Source: Moritella sp. 5 (GTDB lineage Bacteria > Pseudomonadota > Gammaproteobacteria > Enterobacterales > Moritellaceae). From it: 64,000 nucleotides of DNA. Positions 28,466-36,951 of this stretch are shown here, in pieces. How positions within the stretch are numbered: position 1 is the first letter of the stretch; every line of letters starts with the position of its first letter. The stretch spans positions 868,001-932,000 of the forward strand of contig NZ_CP056122.1 in the NCBI RefSeq assembly GCF_018219455.1. The letters run 5' to 3'. The translations under genes were made by a program, and so were the position numbers. A model generated the notes under the pieces. That model made no database searches. It was not told where the DNA came from and worked only from the letters and a program-made list of their open reading frames with translations.

Positions 28466-28573
28466 TCACCTACCATTGCAGTGCTAGGTAAATGCATTAA
28501 GAAACGATAGTTGACGGAATTAGTCAGGTATTAGATAATTGAATGTATAAATCGAGTTTAAGTGAGAGCAGAT

Positions 28574-29002
28574 ATGGAATTATTTACAGACGTTGGTGCA
28601 ACTCAGGCTGATAATAATGTTGTTGAACAAGCTGTTACACCTGTCGCTGTGGAAGCAAGTGCAGATGATATGGCATTACCAATTCACTTTAGTGATGCAG
28701 CGGCAGCAAGAGTAAAAGAATTGATCACTGAAGAAGAAAACTTAGCGCTTAAATTACGTGTGTACGTTACAGGTGGTGGTTGTTCTGGTTTCTCTTATGG
28801 TTTTACATTTGATGAAAAAATTAACTTTGGTGACACTGTCATTGAAAAGAACAGTGTGACTATGGTTGTAGACTCAATGAGTCTACAATATTTGGTTGAT
28901 GGAACAGTTGATTATATTGATGGCTTAGAAGGTTCACGTTTCCTCGTAAACAACCCGAACGCAACAACAACATGTGGTTGTGGTTCAAGCTTCTCAATCT
29001 AA
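28574..29002 (+). CDS. erpA: Iron-sulfur cluster insertion protein ErpA
   Basis: A-type carrier that delivers Fe-S clusters, needed for isoprenoid synthesis enzymes in E. coli. The three ligand cysteines are intact: Cys70 in TGGGCSGF, and Cys134 and Cys136 in [12 protein letters not shown]. The start is ATG 28574, with GAGAG 5 nt upstream; a GTG 12 nt earlier is weaker. The protein has about 30 residues (acidic, Val/Ala-rich) before the point where E. coli ErpA (114 residues) begins, [13 protein letters not shown]. The rest aligns closely. Confidence 0.95.
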   Translation: MELFTDVGATQADNNVVEQAVTPVAVEASADDMALPIHFSDAAAARVKELITEEENLALKLRVYVTGGGCSGFSYGFTFDEKINFGDTVIEKNSVTMVVDSMSLQYLVDGTVDYIDGLEGSRFLVNNPNATTTCGCGSSFSI

Positions 29003-29100
29003 GTTTTAGTTTATTCTTCTGATAACCGAAGCTCTGTCATTGTCAGCCAGCTTGATTAGGATGAAATACAATTTCATAGTCAAGTTAGCATTAAAATTCA

Positions 29101-29138
29101 GATAATAAAAAAGGGACCGAGGTCCCTTTTTTATTATC
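29101..29138. terminator. Bidirectional terminator with 18-bp perfect arms (erpA / dsbB-like)
   Basis: Two perfect 18-bp arms around a GA centre, with core AAGGGACC / GGTCCCTT and A/T-rich outer parts. The right end overlaps the last codons of the minus-strand DsbB-like gene (stop at 29134-29136), so part of the hairpin is coding. Confidence 0.9.
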
Positions 29139-29682
29139 TGAATAGCCAGTAACTTACAGGGTCACCTGGGCATTCGTATGGTCCACATTCGGCGAATGCA
29201 TTCAGCATGTTTGATGCTGTTATGAGGATTACTGCGATAATAGCTATTTTAGCTATACCAGTCTGCATTGAAAAAGGTACGTATTTAACTTTTTCATATT
29301 GAGCAGAGAAAGCCATCATTATAGCTGTTCCAGCTATGATTACAGCAAAAGTAATAAATGCCCAAGTATAAAAATGTATGCCTAAGAAAGGAGCACCATA
29401 GTGTGGCGTTCCTGGAATTACGTGTAGAGATACTTGACGTAATGCGACTGCTGCACCTAAAAGTGCACCTGCAAGCATAGCGCTATAATGTATCATTCGA
29501 GGGCCAAAAATTATATTACATAATAAGCCGAACAACACAGCGATAAAGCCAACACGTTGCAATAAACAAAGAGGGCAAGCTAGTATGTTTTCTGCAATTT
29601 GTGAATAAAATGCAAATCCAAGTACTAATGACAATGCAATAGCACCAAGGGCATTTAACTGGCGAGATAGATTATTAGTCAT
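29134..29682 (-). CDS. DsbB-family disulfide bond formation protein (non-canonical)
   Basis: 182-residue inner membrane protein with about five transmembrane helices. The quinone-proximal CxxC is present as Cys36-Pro-Leu-Cys39 followed by LLQRVGF. E. coli DsbB carries its second cysteine pair in the second periplasmic loop, but that loop here (RQVSLHVIPGTPHYGAPF) has none. Instead Cys166 and Cys171 (ECGPYECPGDP) come after the fifth helix, at the C-terminus. Probably a DsbB-like thiol oxidase with a different exit route to its partner. Its ribosome site (AGGA) lies inside the stop region of the 51-residue gene just upstream. Confidence 0.85.
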   Translation of the reverse strand: MTNNLSRQLNALGAIALSLVLGFAFYSQIAENILACPLCLLQRVGFIAVLFGLLCNIIFGPRMIHYSAMLAGALLGAAVALRQVSLHVIPGTPHYGAPFLGIHFYTWAFITFAVIIAGTAIMMAFSAQYEKVKYVPFSMQTGIAKIAIIAVILITASNMLNAFAECGPYECPGDPVSYWLFR

Positions 29683-29690
29683 TATTTATC

Positions 29691-29846
29691 CTAAAGTAAA
29701 ATTTGTAGCGTGTCAGTTGCATGATGTGAAAACCAAAATGCGCTCACGAGCAATGAAAATATAAATCCATAGAATGACCATACCCGCTTCCCTTTTAATG
29801 CGAACACCATGCTCACTAGGTATAGGGCAAAGATTAATGCCATCAT
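29691..29846 (-). CDS. Small membrane protein, DUF5993-like, paired with the DsbB homologue
   Basis: A 51-residue gene. It starts with two ATG codons (29846 and 29843), has AAGG 9 nt upstream and ends with TAG at 29691-29693, 8 nt before the DsbB-like start. The product is strongly hydrophobic with two probable membrane segments (MMALIFALYLVSMVFAL and WSFYGFIFSLLVSAFWF) split by GKR, and ends in the conserved-looking SHHATDTLQILL. This matches my recollection of DUF5993 proteins, which sit next to DsbB-family genes. Gene spacing suggests translational coupling. Function unknown; a subunit or assembly partner of the oxidase is possible. Confidence 0.75.
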   Translation of the reverse strand: MMALIFALYLVSMVFALKGKRVWSFYGFIFSLLVSAFWFSHHATDTLQILL

Positions 29847-30002
29847 AATTAATTACCTTAAAATGTATTTTTGAATAACTTTCGTGAATATACTCGTTCA
29901 AGTCAAAGTTTTCAACATTAAAGTATGTTAAATGGTTGGGTTGTGTGTATCAATTATCATATTTGTGAAGAATCTACGTGTCGACGAAAGCGACAGTATT
30001 AA

Positions 30003-30389
30003 TTATTTTATCTTGAATGCGCGCCAAACCAATAATAACCAAGACAACATCAGGCCGCTGCCACCAAAAGGCGTGATGCTACTTAGCCATTTCTCACCCG
30101 TTAAGGCATACAAGATTAAGCTACCACTGAACGTAATAATACTCATCAATTGTAGTCCCGCGATCCAATTAAATCGTCCTGCGATAAACTTATTATCCAA
30201 TAAAGCCAAAAATAACAGGCTTAAAGTATGAATAAATAAATAGTCTCGTGCCGTCGCAAAATTGGCAACACCGTTATTCAGTACCAGTTGAGAGTGCCAT
30301 AGATGCGCTCCTAGTGTACCGACAAGAATATTGGTAAACATTAATAATGAGCCGATGATAAGGAAATACTTGAGTCTGTTGTTCTGCAT
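30003..30389 (-). CDS. DUF423 family membrane protein (YgdD-like)
   Basis: 128-residue inner membrane protein with four transmembrane segments. Typical DUF423 features are the N-terminal GTLGAHLWHS, the central FATARDYLFIHTLSLLFLALL and C-terminal ITPFGGSGLMLSWLLL. The family is widespread and without a known function. Single gene on the minus strand, 156 bp after the small dsbB-associated gene in genome order and divergent from the porin. Confidence 0.9.
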   Translation of the reverse strand: MQNNRLKYFLIIGSLLMFTNILVGTLGAHLWHSQLVLNNGVANFATARDYLFIHTLSLLFLALLDNKFIAGRFNWIAGLQLMSIITFSGSLILYALTGEKWLSSITPFGGSGLMLSWLLLVWRAFKIK

Positions 30390-30601
30390 GGTGTGGTTAC
30401 CTTTGATAAGTCGAAAAACATAATTTGTTGTAATGCGTAATACTTACGTTGTTGTAATGCGTAATAAAGTTGTCATTTATCTTACATTTTTTGTTCATGT
30501 TTATCACACATCTTTGTCATATTTCATCCTTAGAATTAACCTGAATTTAAAGTAACTACTCAACAAAATCTTTTATATTTTTTAATGGGATGGAATTCAA
30601 A

Positions 30602-31576
30602 ATGAAAAAAACATTACTTGCACTTGTATTACCAAGCTTATTCGCATCAACTGTTGGCGCAGCTGAAGTTTATAGCGATAAGGGTCAATCAGTTAACGTC
30701 TACGGTCGTGCTTATGCAGGTCATGACTTTAGCGGTGAAGACAAAAATGCTAATTATGGTAATGATTCTTACATACGTATTGGCGCTAAATTAAAATCAG
30801 ACATCTCTGACTCACTATCGGCATTTGGTCGTTATGAACTACAGTGGGATCTCGCGGATGGCGAGAAACAAGAAAAAACGAAAACCCGCTTAGCGTATAT
30901 TGGTCTTAAGAGTGAAGTTGGTGCATTCAGCTTCGGTCGTCAATATGGTGCGGTTTCATTAGTATCAGATATTACTGATACGGCTTATACCAATGCATAT
31001 GGTGGTAATCTGGGTGTCGGTACAGACCACGATGGTACAGGTCGTGATAATAGCTTATTAAAATACAGTAATAAATTTGGCGGACTACAATTAGATTCGT
31101 CATATCGTTTTGATGATAACCAAGATGATTCAAAAAGTGATGCCGCTTATGGTTTAGGCGCTGCATATACACTTGATTTCGGCTTAACACTTGCTGCAGG
31201 TTATAACGCAAGTTCTCCAACTGATGATTATGATGCATCAATCTTCTTAGTGGGTGCTAGCTATGAAACGGGTCCTGTTAAATTCGCTGCTACGTACTCT
31301 CAAGGTTCTGAATTCTTAGCTGAAGGTGAAGATCATACTGGTTACGAATTAACGGCTGAATACAAGATAAATAAACAATTACGTGCGCAAATTTTGTATA
31401 ACGCACAAGAAACTGAAGACACAAAATCATCGGCTAAAGCAGACTCTGTTGATGACCTCGTATTCGGTGTCCGTTATGACTTCAACAAAAGCTTCCGTAC
31501 TGTTGCAGAATACCGGATTAATGGCATTAAAGGTATGGATGACGATTTCCACCTCGCTGCACGTTACAGCTTCTAA
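30602..31576 (+). CDS. Gram-negative porin (OmpC/OmpU-like)
   Basis: Outer membrane general porin, 324 residues. The start is ATG 30602, with GGA 7 nt upstream; it yields a signal peptide MKKTLLALVLPSLFASTVGA cleaved before AEVYSDKG. The mature N-terminus VNVYGRAYAGHDF, the strand TRLAYIGLKSEVGAFSFGRQYG and the L3-like segment fit trimeric 16-strand porins; it ends in Phe (HLAARYSF). Single gene with a strong terminator; its upstream 200 bp is AT-rich and probably holds regulated promoters. Confidence 0.92.
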   Translation: MKKTLLALVLPSLFASTVGAAEVYSDKGQSVNVYGRAYAGHDFSGEDKNANYGNDSYIRIGAKLKSDISDSLSAFGRYELQWDLADGEKQEKTKTRLAYIGLKSEVGAFSFGRQYGAVSLVSDITDTAYTNAYGGNLGVGTDHDGTGRDNSLLKYSNKFGGLQLDSSYRFDDNQDDSKSDAAYGLGAAYTLDFGLTLAAGYNASSPTDDYDASIFLVGASYETGPVKFAATYSQGSEFLAEGEDHTGYELTAEYKINKQLRAQILYNAQETEDTKSSAKADSVDDLVFGVRYDFNKSFRTVAEYRINGIKGMDDDFHLAARYSF

Positions 31577-31617
31577 TTGCTAAATTAGCCTCGCTAAATT
31601 AAGATTTTTGAATGCGC

Positions 31618-31651
31618 AAAAGCGGCTAACCTTCGGGTTAACCGCTTTTTT
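31618..31651 (+). terminator. Rho-independent terminator of the porin gene
   Basis: Arms AAAAGCGGCTAACC and GGTTAACCGCTTTT (one mismatch) closed by a TTCG tetraloop and followed by T residues. Confidence 0.88.
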
Positions 31652-31769
31652 GTATTCAGTTCTCTATCTAGTTCATATTCAAAGCGTAAGCTGGTTGTGT
31701 ATAGCTTGAAAACAGTTGATAATGGCTGCAAATTTCTAGTTTGGCCTTTTAGTAAGGTAGGTAAAGATA

Positions 31770-32045
31770 ATGCAGCAATTGGACTTAAGTCGCTACGCTT
31801 GCCCTTTACCACTTATTAAAGTGAAGCTATGGTTAAAGCAAGCTGAGCTTGGCACCGAAATCATCGTATTACTGACCGATCCTGGTTCTCGTCAAGATAT
31901 ACCTAAATTTTTAATCAGTACTGGTCAAGACGTCGCTGAGTTAGAAAACTCGCCATTAATGCTACGTATTAAGGTGACGAAGCTAACGCCGCATTTATCC
32001 CTAACACAGCACAACACTCAATTTAAAGGCAATAATAATTTATGA
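31770..32045 (+). CDS. TusA/SirA-family sulfur-carrier protein
   Basis: 91 residues. The catalytic CPxP motif is at Cys11-Pro12-Leu13-Pro14 (SRYACPLPLIKVKLWL), as in TusA. The following beta-alpha-beta-alpha-beta pattern (IIVLLTDPGSRQDIPKFL) is typical. Such proteins relay persulfide sulfur; E. coli TusA serves tRNA 2-thiouridine, but this one may be a different paralogue. The stop overlaps the start of the downstream permease gene (ATGA), so the two are translationally coupled. Confidence 0.88.
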   Translation: MQQLDLSRYACPLPLIKVKLWLKQAELGTEIIVLLTDPGSRQDIPKFLISTGQDVAELENSPLMLRIKVTKLTPHLSLTQHNTQFKGNNNL

Positions 32046-33103
32046 TCTCTGTCGTATCTCGCTGGTATCAGGAACGTTTTTCTGACCCGCATGCCGTCAC
32101 TTTATTTCTCCTGTTAGTATTTGGCTTTTCGGTTATTTATTTTATTGGCGGATTAATTACACCTTTCTTAGTCGCTGTTGTGTTAGCTTATTTACTGGAT
32201 TGGCCATTAATACAGTTAATGCGTTTAGGGTTATCCAGAACTTGGGCCACGGTGATCATTCTAATGTTATTTGTCACCATGATGGTGATGCTCACATTGG
32301 GCTTGGTACCAACCGTATGGCATCAAGGTGTGAACCTGGTTAAAGCGATGCCAACGATGCTTAAGGAAGGTCAGGAATTCTTACTGATGTTGCCGAAAGA
32401 AAATCCAGATGTATTTAACGAAGAATTAATCAAAGCGGCGTTACTGACTTTGCAGGAACATATCGTCGGGTCTGGTGAAGCGATTGTTAGCGCTTCTTTT
32501 GCGTCGTTATTTGATCTTGCCGCGATCTTGATCTACTCAATTTTAGTACCGCTATTAGTGTTCTTTATGCTTAAAGATAAGCGTATTTTGGTGAACAGTT
32601 TAGTTAAAATATTACCACAAAATCGTCGGCTGGCGATGGAAGTTTGGACCGAAATGAATGGTCAAATTACGAATTATATTCGTGGTAAGGTATTTGAAAT
32701 TATCATTGTTGGTTTTAGCACTTGGTTGGTGTTCTTCTTTACCGATTTACAATATGCGGCGCTGCTCGCTGTATTGGTTGGTTTCTCGGTATTAATTCCT
32801 TACATTGGTGCTGCCGCTGTGACCGTTCCTGTGATAGTCGTGGGTTTATTCCAGTGGGGATTAACGCCAGAGTTCACTTATATGATGATTGCTTATGGGG
32901 TTGTTCAGGCACTTGATGGTAATTTGTTGGTGCCAATTTTGTTCTCTGAAGCGGTGAATCTACACCCTATCGCAATCATTATGTCGGTATTATTATTTGG
33001 TGGTTTGTGGGGGTTCTGGGGCGTGTTTTTTGCGATCCCATTAGCGACCTTAGTGAAAGCTGTGTTTAACGCGTGGCCTAAACGAATCGCTGAAGAAGTT
33101 TAA
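32042..33103 (+). CDS. AI-2E/PerM-family membrane permease
   Basis: 353-residue inner membrane protein of the AI-2E transporter (UPF0118) family, close to E. coli PerM. About seven to eight transmembrane segments are visible, with a central soluble region (residues about 95-150). The conserved LVPLLVFFMLKDKR and VLVGFSVLIPYIGAAAV segments are present. The substrate is unknown; members have been linked to quorum-signal export or sodium/proton exchange. Four-nucleotide overlap with the TusA-like gene. Confidence 0.88.
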   Translation: MISVVSRWYQERFSDPHAVTLFLLLVFGFSVIYFIGGLITPFLVAVVLAYLLDWPLIQLMRLGLSRTWATVIILMLFVTMMVMLTLGLVPTVWHQGVNLVKAMPTMLKEGQEFLLMLPKENPDVFNEELIKAALLTLQEHIVGSGEAIVSASFASLFDLAAILIYSILVPLLVFFMLKDKRILVNSLVKILPQNRRLAMEVWTEMNGQITNYIRGKVFEIIIVGFSTWLVFFFTDLQYAALLAVLVGFSVLIPYIGAAAVTVPVIVVGLFQWGLTPEFTYMMIAYGVVQALDGNLLVPILFSEAVNLHPIAIIMSVLLFGGLWGFWGVFFAIPLATLVKAVFNAWPKRIAEEV

Positions 33104-33111
33104 TATTATAC

Positions 33112-33144
33112 CCAGTCAATAGCGCTTAAAGGGCTATTGACTGG
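33112..33144 (+). terminator. Probable hairpin terminator of the tusA-like/perM operon
   Basis: Perfect 12-bp arms CCAGTCAATAGC and GCTATTGACTGG around 9 nt, 9 bp after the stop. The tail (CTTACTCTTTTC) is only partly T-rich, so it may be a stabilising or rho-assisted hairpin. Confidence 0.55.
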
Positions 33145-33341
33145 CTTACTCTTTTCTTGAAGTTTTCGGTTGATATGCGGTTAATCGTGGTTGAGCATGG
33201 TCACTGAATTTCCCATCTAGAAATGACTAACATCAAATTGTCTCGTGAGGTGAGGCGCTATAATCACGCCTTCAAAATCACGATATTCTCAGTTTAAACT
33301 TCCCTTATTGTTCTGAGTTGGTCTCTTTATGAGTAAAAATT

Positions 33342-33614
33342 ATGAGTCAAAAACCTAATCTCTCTATAGCAATGATAAATCTTATTGAAGAAGTGCGTGG
33401 CGTTTTTCCTTTCTATGCACCAGAGGCCAGTATTTGTGGTGACTCTTGCGAAGGCTGTCCGAAAAAATTATTAGAATTAGTCGATAGTGAACTTTGCTAT
33501 TGGGAAGACCAAGTCAGGCAGGGCACAGCCCCGACATTTGATGAATTAAACCGTGTTGGTAAATTGTGCAAAAATGTCAGGCGTGGCTTGAAGCGTAATG
33601 GATTGGTTGATTAG
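33342..33614 (+). CDS. Small Cys-rich protein of unknown function
   Basis: 90 residues, no signal or membrane segment. Not recognised. The CGDSCEGCPKK segment (Cys32, Cys36 and Cys39) with further cysteines at Cys52 (LCYW) and Cys75 suggests a metal or Fe-S site. The C-terminal half is helical and basic at its end (LCKNVRRGLKRNGLVD). A small cytoplasmic regulator or metal-binding protein is possible. It ends 10 bp before the convergent secreted-protein gene. Confidence 0.7.
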   Translation: MSQKPNLSIAMINLIEEVRGVFPFYAPEASICGDSCEGCPKKLLELVDSELCYWEDQVRQGTAPTFDELNRVGKLCKNVRRGLKRNGLVD

Positions 33615-33624
33615 GTTCTTATAT

Positions 33625-34023
33625 TTAATTGCTTGATAAAATACTCAATATTGGAAATTTATGTTCTCCAAATGAGACTGTTATTGACTGTGTTTCTCGA
33701 CCTCTAAAGTTTAATTTATATTGAAGTGGGCTCATGCGGCTACCGTCAGCAAATAAAGCGATTAAGTGTTCATTATTAAACTCTCGATTACCGGATGATA
33801 AATTAGTGAGTGTAATTACAGCCCAGCGTTCGCCAACGTCATTACTCATGAGTACATAGTTAACGATTTCGAAGTCACCTCTTTTGGGGTCAACATTATA
33901 ATCGTTTGGGAAAGCGAGTTGGATATTTTGTGATATTGCACGGTCAACTGTTAGAGCTTCGTTGTCTTCAGCTTGAGCGAACCAAGATATCAATATTAAA
34001 ACTGGAAGTAGAAATTTAAACAC
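33625..34023 (-). CDS. Small exported protein of unknown function
   Basis: 132 residues with a signal peptide (MFKFLLPVLILISWFAQA, cleavage before EDNEAL). The mature part is beta-rich with the block VGERWAVITLTNLSSGNREF, like a small immunoglobulin-type fold, and lacks cysteines. Not recognised. Probably periplasmic. It is convergent with the Cys-rich gene and on the same strand as the metalloprotease upstream, but 268 bp apart. Confidence 0.65.
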   Translation of the reverse strand: MFKFLLPVLILISWFAQAEDNEALTVDRAISQNIQLAFPNDYNVDPKRGDFEIVNYVLMSNDVGERWAVITLTNLSSGNREFNNEHLIALFADGSRMSPLQYKLNFRGRETQSITVSFGEHKFPILSILSSN

Positions 34024-34207
34024 GCAGACTTCTCCTGAAATATAGTATTTGTATTAAGGAAGCCCTATTTATCAAGATAGATTTGAAAACGAGTGCATTC
34101 CTGTGATGTATTTTTAATTGTTAATTAAAAATATACAGCTGATTCTATGGGGATTTTAATTTAGGGCAAGGAATAAAGATTATTTTTCTAAGTGGGCTGG
34201 TTGATGA

Positions 34208-34242
34208 GTAAACTTAACCTTTTAATCTAAGGCTAAGTTTAC
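34208..34242. repeat. Inverted repeat downstream of the metalloprotease gene
   Basis: Arms GTAAACTTAACCTT and AAGGCTAAGTTTAC (one mismatch) separated by 7 bp. It stands about 50 bp after the metalloprotease stop. No T run follows on the minus strand; it may be a weak terminator. Confidence 0.5.
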
Positions 34243-34291
34243 GGTCTCATCACTGTAAGTTATCGCTAGCAGGTGGATACTCATAATATTG

Positions 34292-36241
34292 TTATTGCGA
34301 ATAGGCTCTAATTTCACCAACATTAATATATTGATCTGTCTGCTCTAGACGTATATATCTCGCGTTAACTGCACTAAAGCCTGTATCTGAATCAAAAAAC
34401 CACCTTGGACTATCATCTAATATGGTTGACCATATTTCATTTCTATCTTGATCTAATACAGACAGTGAAGCGCCGATAGTTCTGTATTGATACCCATTAT
34501 GTCGATTTTCTAACACGATCGCGCCTAGGTTTTGTTCTGTTTCTAAATCAATTTCGAGCCATTGCAGACCTTGATTTTGAGTGACAGCCATCGTATTCGT
34601 TTTACCATCGACTAAGTTACTGGTTGGCCTGCCTTCACTATAAATAGATGAAGCTGTAACGGTTTTATTCAATGCTACATTGATAGGTGCCGCTGGTAAA
34701 GGAGGCTGTTCAGGAAGTGTGCCTGGCAGGGTGTCTTCTTTATAAACCGCTAACTCCATAAAAGTTAAATGCTTGTTAGTATTATTTATTTTTATATATC
34801 TAACATCATTGCCATTGAAACCACTAATCGTGGAATTAAACACCCATTGGGATTGGTTTACTAACGGTAATGATTTCCACACTTCTATTTTATTTTCATC
34901 GAGTAATGATAAAGTAACGCCCTTCGCCCTGCTACTTTTATATGATCTATTATATAGAACAACAGACCCGATATTGGTGGCGGTTTCTAAATCGACTTCT
35001 AGCCATTGATCTCGCCCCTTACTTGTTGCCGTATGTTCTGACATCTTACCGTCGGTTAAATAGCTGGCGGGTCTGTTAGTTTCAGCTTGAGATGAAGCGG
35101 TTACTGGCTTGTGCAATGCTAAGTTAGTTAAACCAGTAGGTAAAATATAGCTAATCAACTGGTCCTCATCCTGTATATCCGCACTGAGCAGTACTTTTTT
35201 ATTAAAATCGATGTGTGGCAGCAAATCTATATTAATTTCGTCATTACTTATTGTGGCACTTCTTACTATGCTATTTGTATAAATTAGATCAATATTTTCA
35301 AGGGTGTAGATAATGTCATGTGAGTAAGCTTTAAATTTCCCTTCATTATAATACCAATACACTTTGGCATCTTCGAGTGGCATAACATCATCAACTATTT
35401 CGTTATTGGCTCTTAAGTCAATCACATAGTTCTGTACATAGTCATCCCAGCCATAAGCCATACCACTGCTATGGCTAAAACCATTGGAGTGTGCGCGCTC
35501 GTGAGAAAGAATACGGTATACGCCAATTTGACTTCTATCGGCATTAAACCTAGGTAAAGGCCAGTTGATTGATAGCCAGGTATTACTCGCAACCCCAGCG
35601 GACCCTGATTGGTTAACCCTATATTCTAATTGTTCCTCGGTTGTCACGACTCTACGCCATTTATCATAAGCGGATTCAGGTGCCTCACCACGAATATATT
35701 TGAAGTAACCAAAATAATCGTGTTTAGTTTGTTTTTTACTGTAAATTTTTCTTAAACCCGTTTGCATCAAGGTATAGCTGTAAATATCTTCATCGGTAGC
35801 ATCATCCGTATATCTAGACACATTTGGTTGATACAAAGTCACAGGGTCTAGAAAAACCACTACATCAGTTTGGCTTAGTTCGTCGAGTGCAACATCGATC
35901 GAATGAAACGGTAAAATAGTTTGTGAAATGGATCTAGGCGTATCATTAATAAGTACAGCTAATTGCGTTAAACTACGCGGCGTTGAGTTGTTAATACGCA
36001 AAAATGGAGTCGGATGAATTGTAGTGTCGGTAATAATATCGACTGTAATGTCTGAAAATTTATATCCGTTTCGGGCAGTGAAAATTTCACGATTAGATAA
36101 TGTCTTAAAGCTTACTGAGTCAATAACTTGGGTGTTTATTTCTCCTGCAACATCAAGCTTATTGGCTGAGTTAGCTAAGGCATCAAAACAGAAGAGTGGT
36201 AAGGTCAGTAACAGAGTTCCTACTTCAAATTTTCTCATCAT
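34292..36241 (-). CDS. Secreted HExxH metalloprotease with two discoidin (F5/8 type C) domains
   Basis: About 649 residues from ATG 36241, chosen because AGGGA lies 5 nt upstream and a signal peptide follows (MMRKFEVGTLLLTLPLFCFD). A zinc motif HERAHSNGFSH (His247, Glu248, His251, His257) fits HExxHxxGxxH, and GMAY four residues later could be a Met-turn, as in metzincins. Two discoidin-like repeats follow at about 377-515 and 522-649, each opening with ALxKxVTASS and containing a QWLEVDLE/QWLEIDLE strand. Likely an extracellular protease that binds glycans or cell surfaces. No close family match from memory. Confidence 0.8.
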   Translation of the reverse strand: MMRKFEVGTLLLTLPLFCFDALANSANKLDVAGEINTQVIDSVSFKTLSNREIFTARNGYKFSDITVDIITDTTIHPTPFLRINNSTPRSLTQLAVLINDTPRSISQTILPFHSIDVALDELSQTDVVVFLDPVTLYQPNVSRYTDDATDEDIYSYTLMQTGLRKIYSKKQTKHDYFGYFKYIRGEAPESAYDKWRRVVTTEEQLEYRVNQSGSAGVASNTWLSINWPLPRFNADRSQIGVYRILSHERAHSNGFSHSSGMAYGWDDYVQNYVIDLRANNEIVDDVMPLEDAKVYWYYNEGKFKAYSHDIIYTLENIDLIYTNSIVRSATISNDEINIDLLPHIDFNKKVLLSADIQDEDQLISYILPTGLTNLALHKPVTASSQAETNRPASYLTDGKMSEHTATSKGRDQWLEVDLETATNIGSVVLYNRSYKSSRAKGVTLSLLDENKIEVWKSLPLVNQSQWVFNSTISGFNGNDVRYIKINNTNKHLTFMELAVYKEDTLPGTLPEQPPLPAAPINVALNKTVTASSIYSEGRPTSNLVDGKTNTMAVTQNQGLQWLEIDLETEQNLGAIVLENRHNGYQYRTIGASLSVLDQDRNEIWSTILDDSPRWFFDSDTGFSAVNARYIRLEQTDQYINVGEIRAYSQ

Positions 36242-36951
36242 TAAATTCCCTTTTTTATGATACAAATTAGTGACGTTTATATCGTCATGTATTCATATGG
36301 TAGTACCTATTATTGGATGTGGTTGTGTATTACTTCTAATTCACTAAAATAGAGATGCCTTCCCGTTGGTTTGTGATTTGTGTCACTTTAGTAGTACCTA
36401 ACAGCGTGAAATATCTCTTTACTTATATAAGTCGTAGACATAAAAATTAGAAATTTAATTCGTGTTAAATTATAACCAGGTGGCATGTAAAAGTATTAAA
36501 CTACAAGGGTTTACGTAGCAGTGTTGATGTTTTAGCTATTTTTATAAATCGATATAAATCACATTTCAATTTTTATAATGGCAAGGTATTTTACATTTTC
36601 AGGATATTGAAAGGCAAGCGTAAGCTTATTTTATTGTTAGTTTTACTGTAATCGAACTGAATAAAGGACGCGATTATGGCATTACTCATCACTTACTCAA
36701 TGATTGTCTAATCTAGTATTACTTTAAAGTATGGCTTACTGGTTTTGCAGATTGTAAGTTCGCGTTTACAGAACGTTTACAGAGTATTACACTGCTTTAC
36801 GATGCTTTATATTTCATGTATATCAATGACTTAGATTTTCCATGAATTAGTTCCACCTCGGATGGGTTAAACAGGGGTTAGTACCAAAAAGACGATTTTG
36901 TGATTTTACTGTATGGTGCCCTTTTTTTATAAAATCTTATTGGTTTATTTT
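36242..36951. other. Long AT-rich intergenic region upstream of the RCC1-repeat lipoprotein
   Basis: About 700 bp. No protein-sized frame on either strand. The only item with a ribosome site is an 11-codon frame at 36676-36711 (AAGGA 7 nt before its ATG). A direct repeat CGTTTACAGA occurs twice near 36770-36790. It probably holds the promoters of the two flanking divergent genes. Confidence 0.5.
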
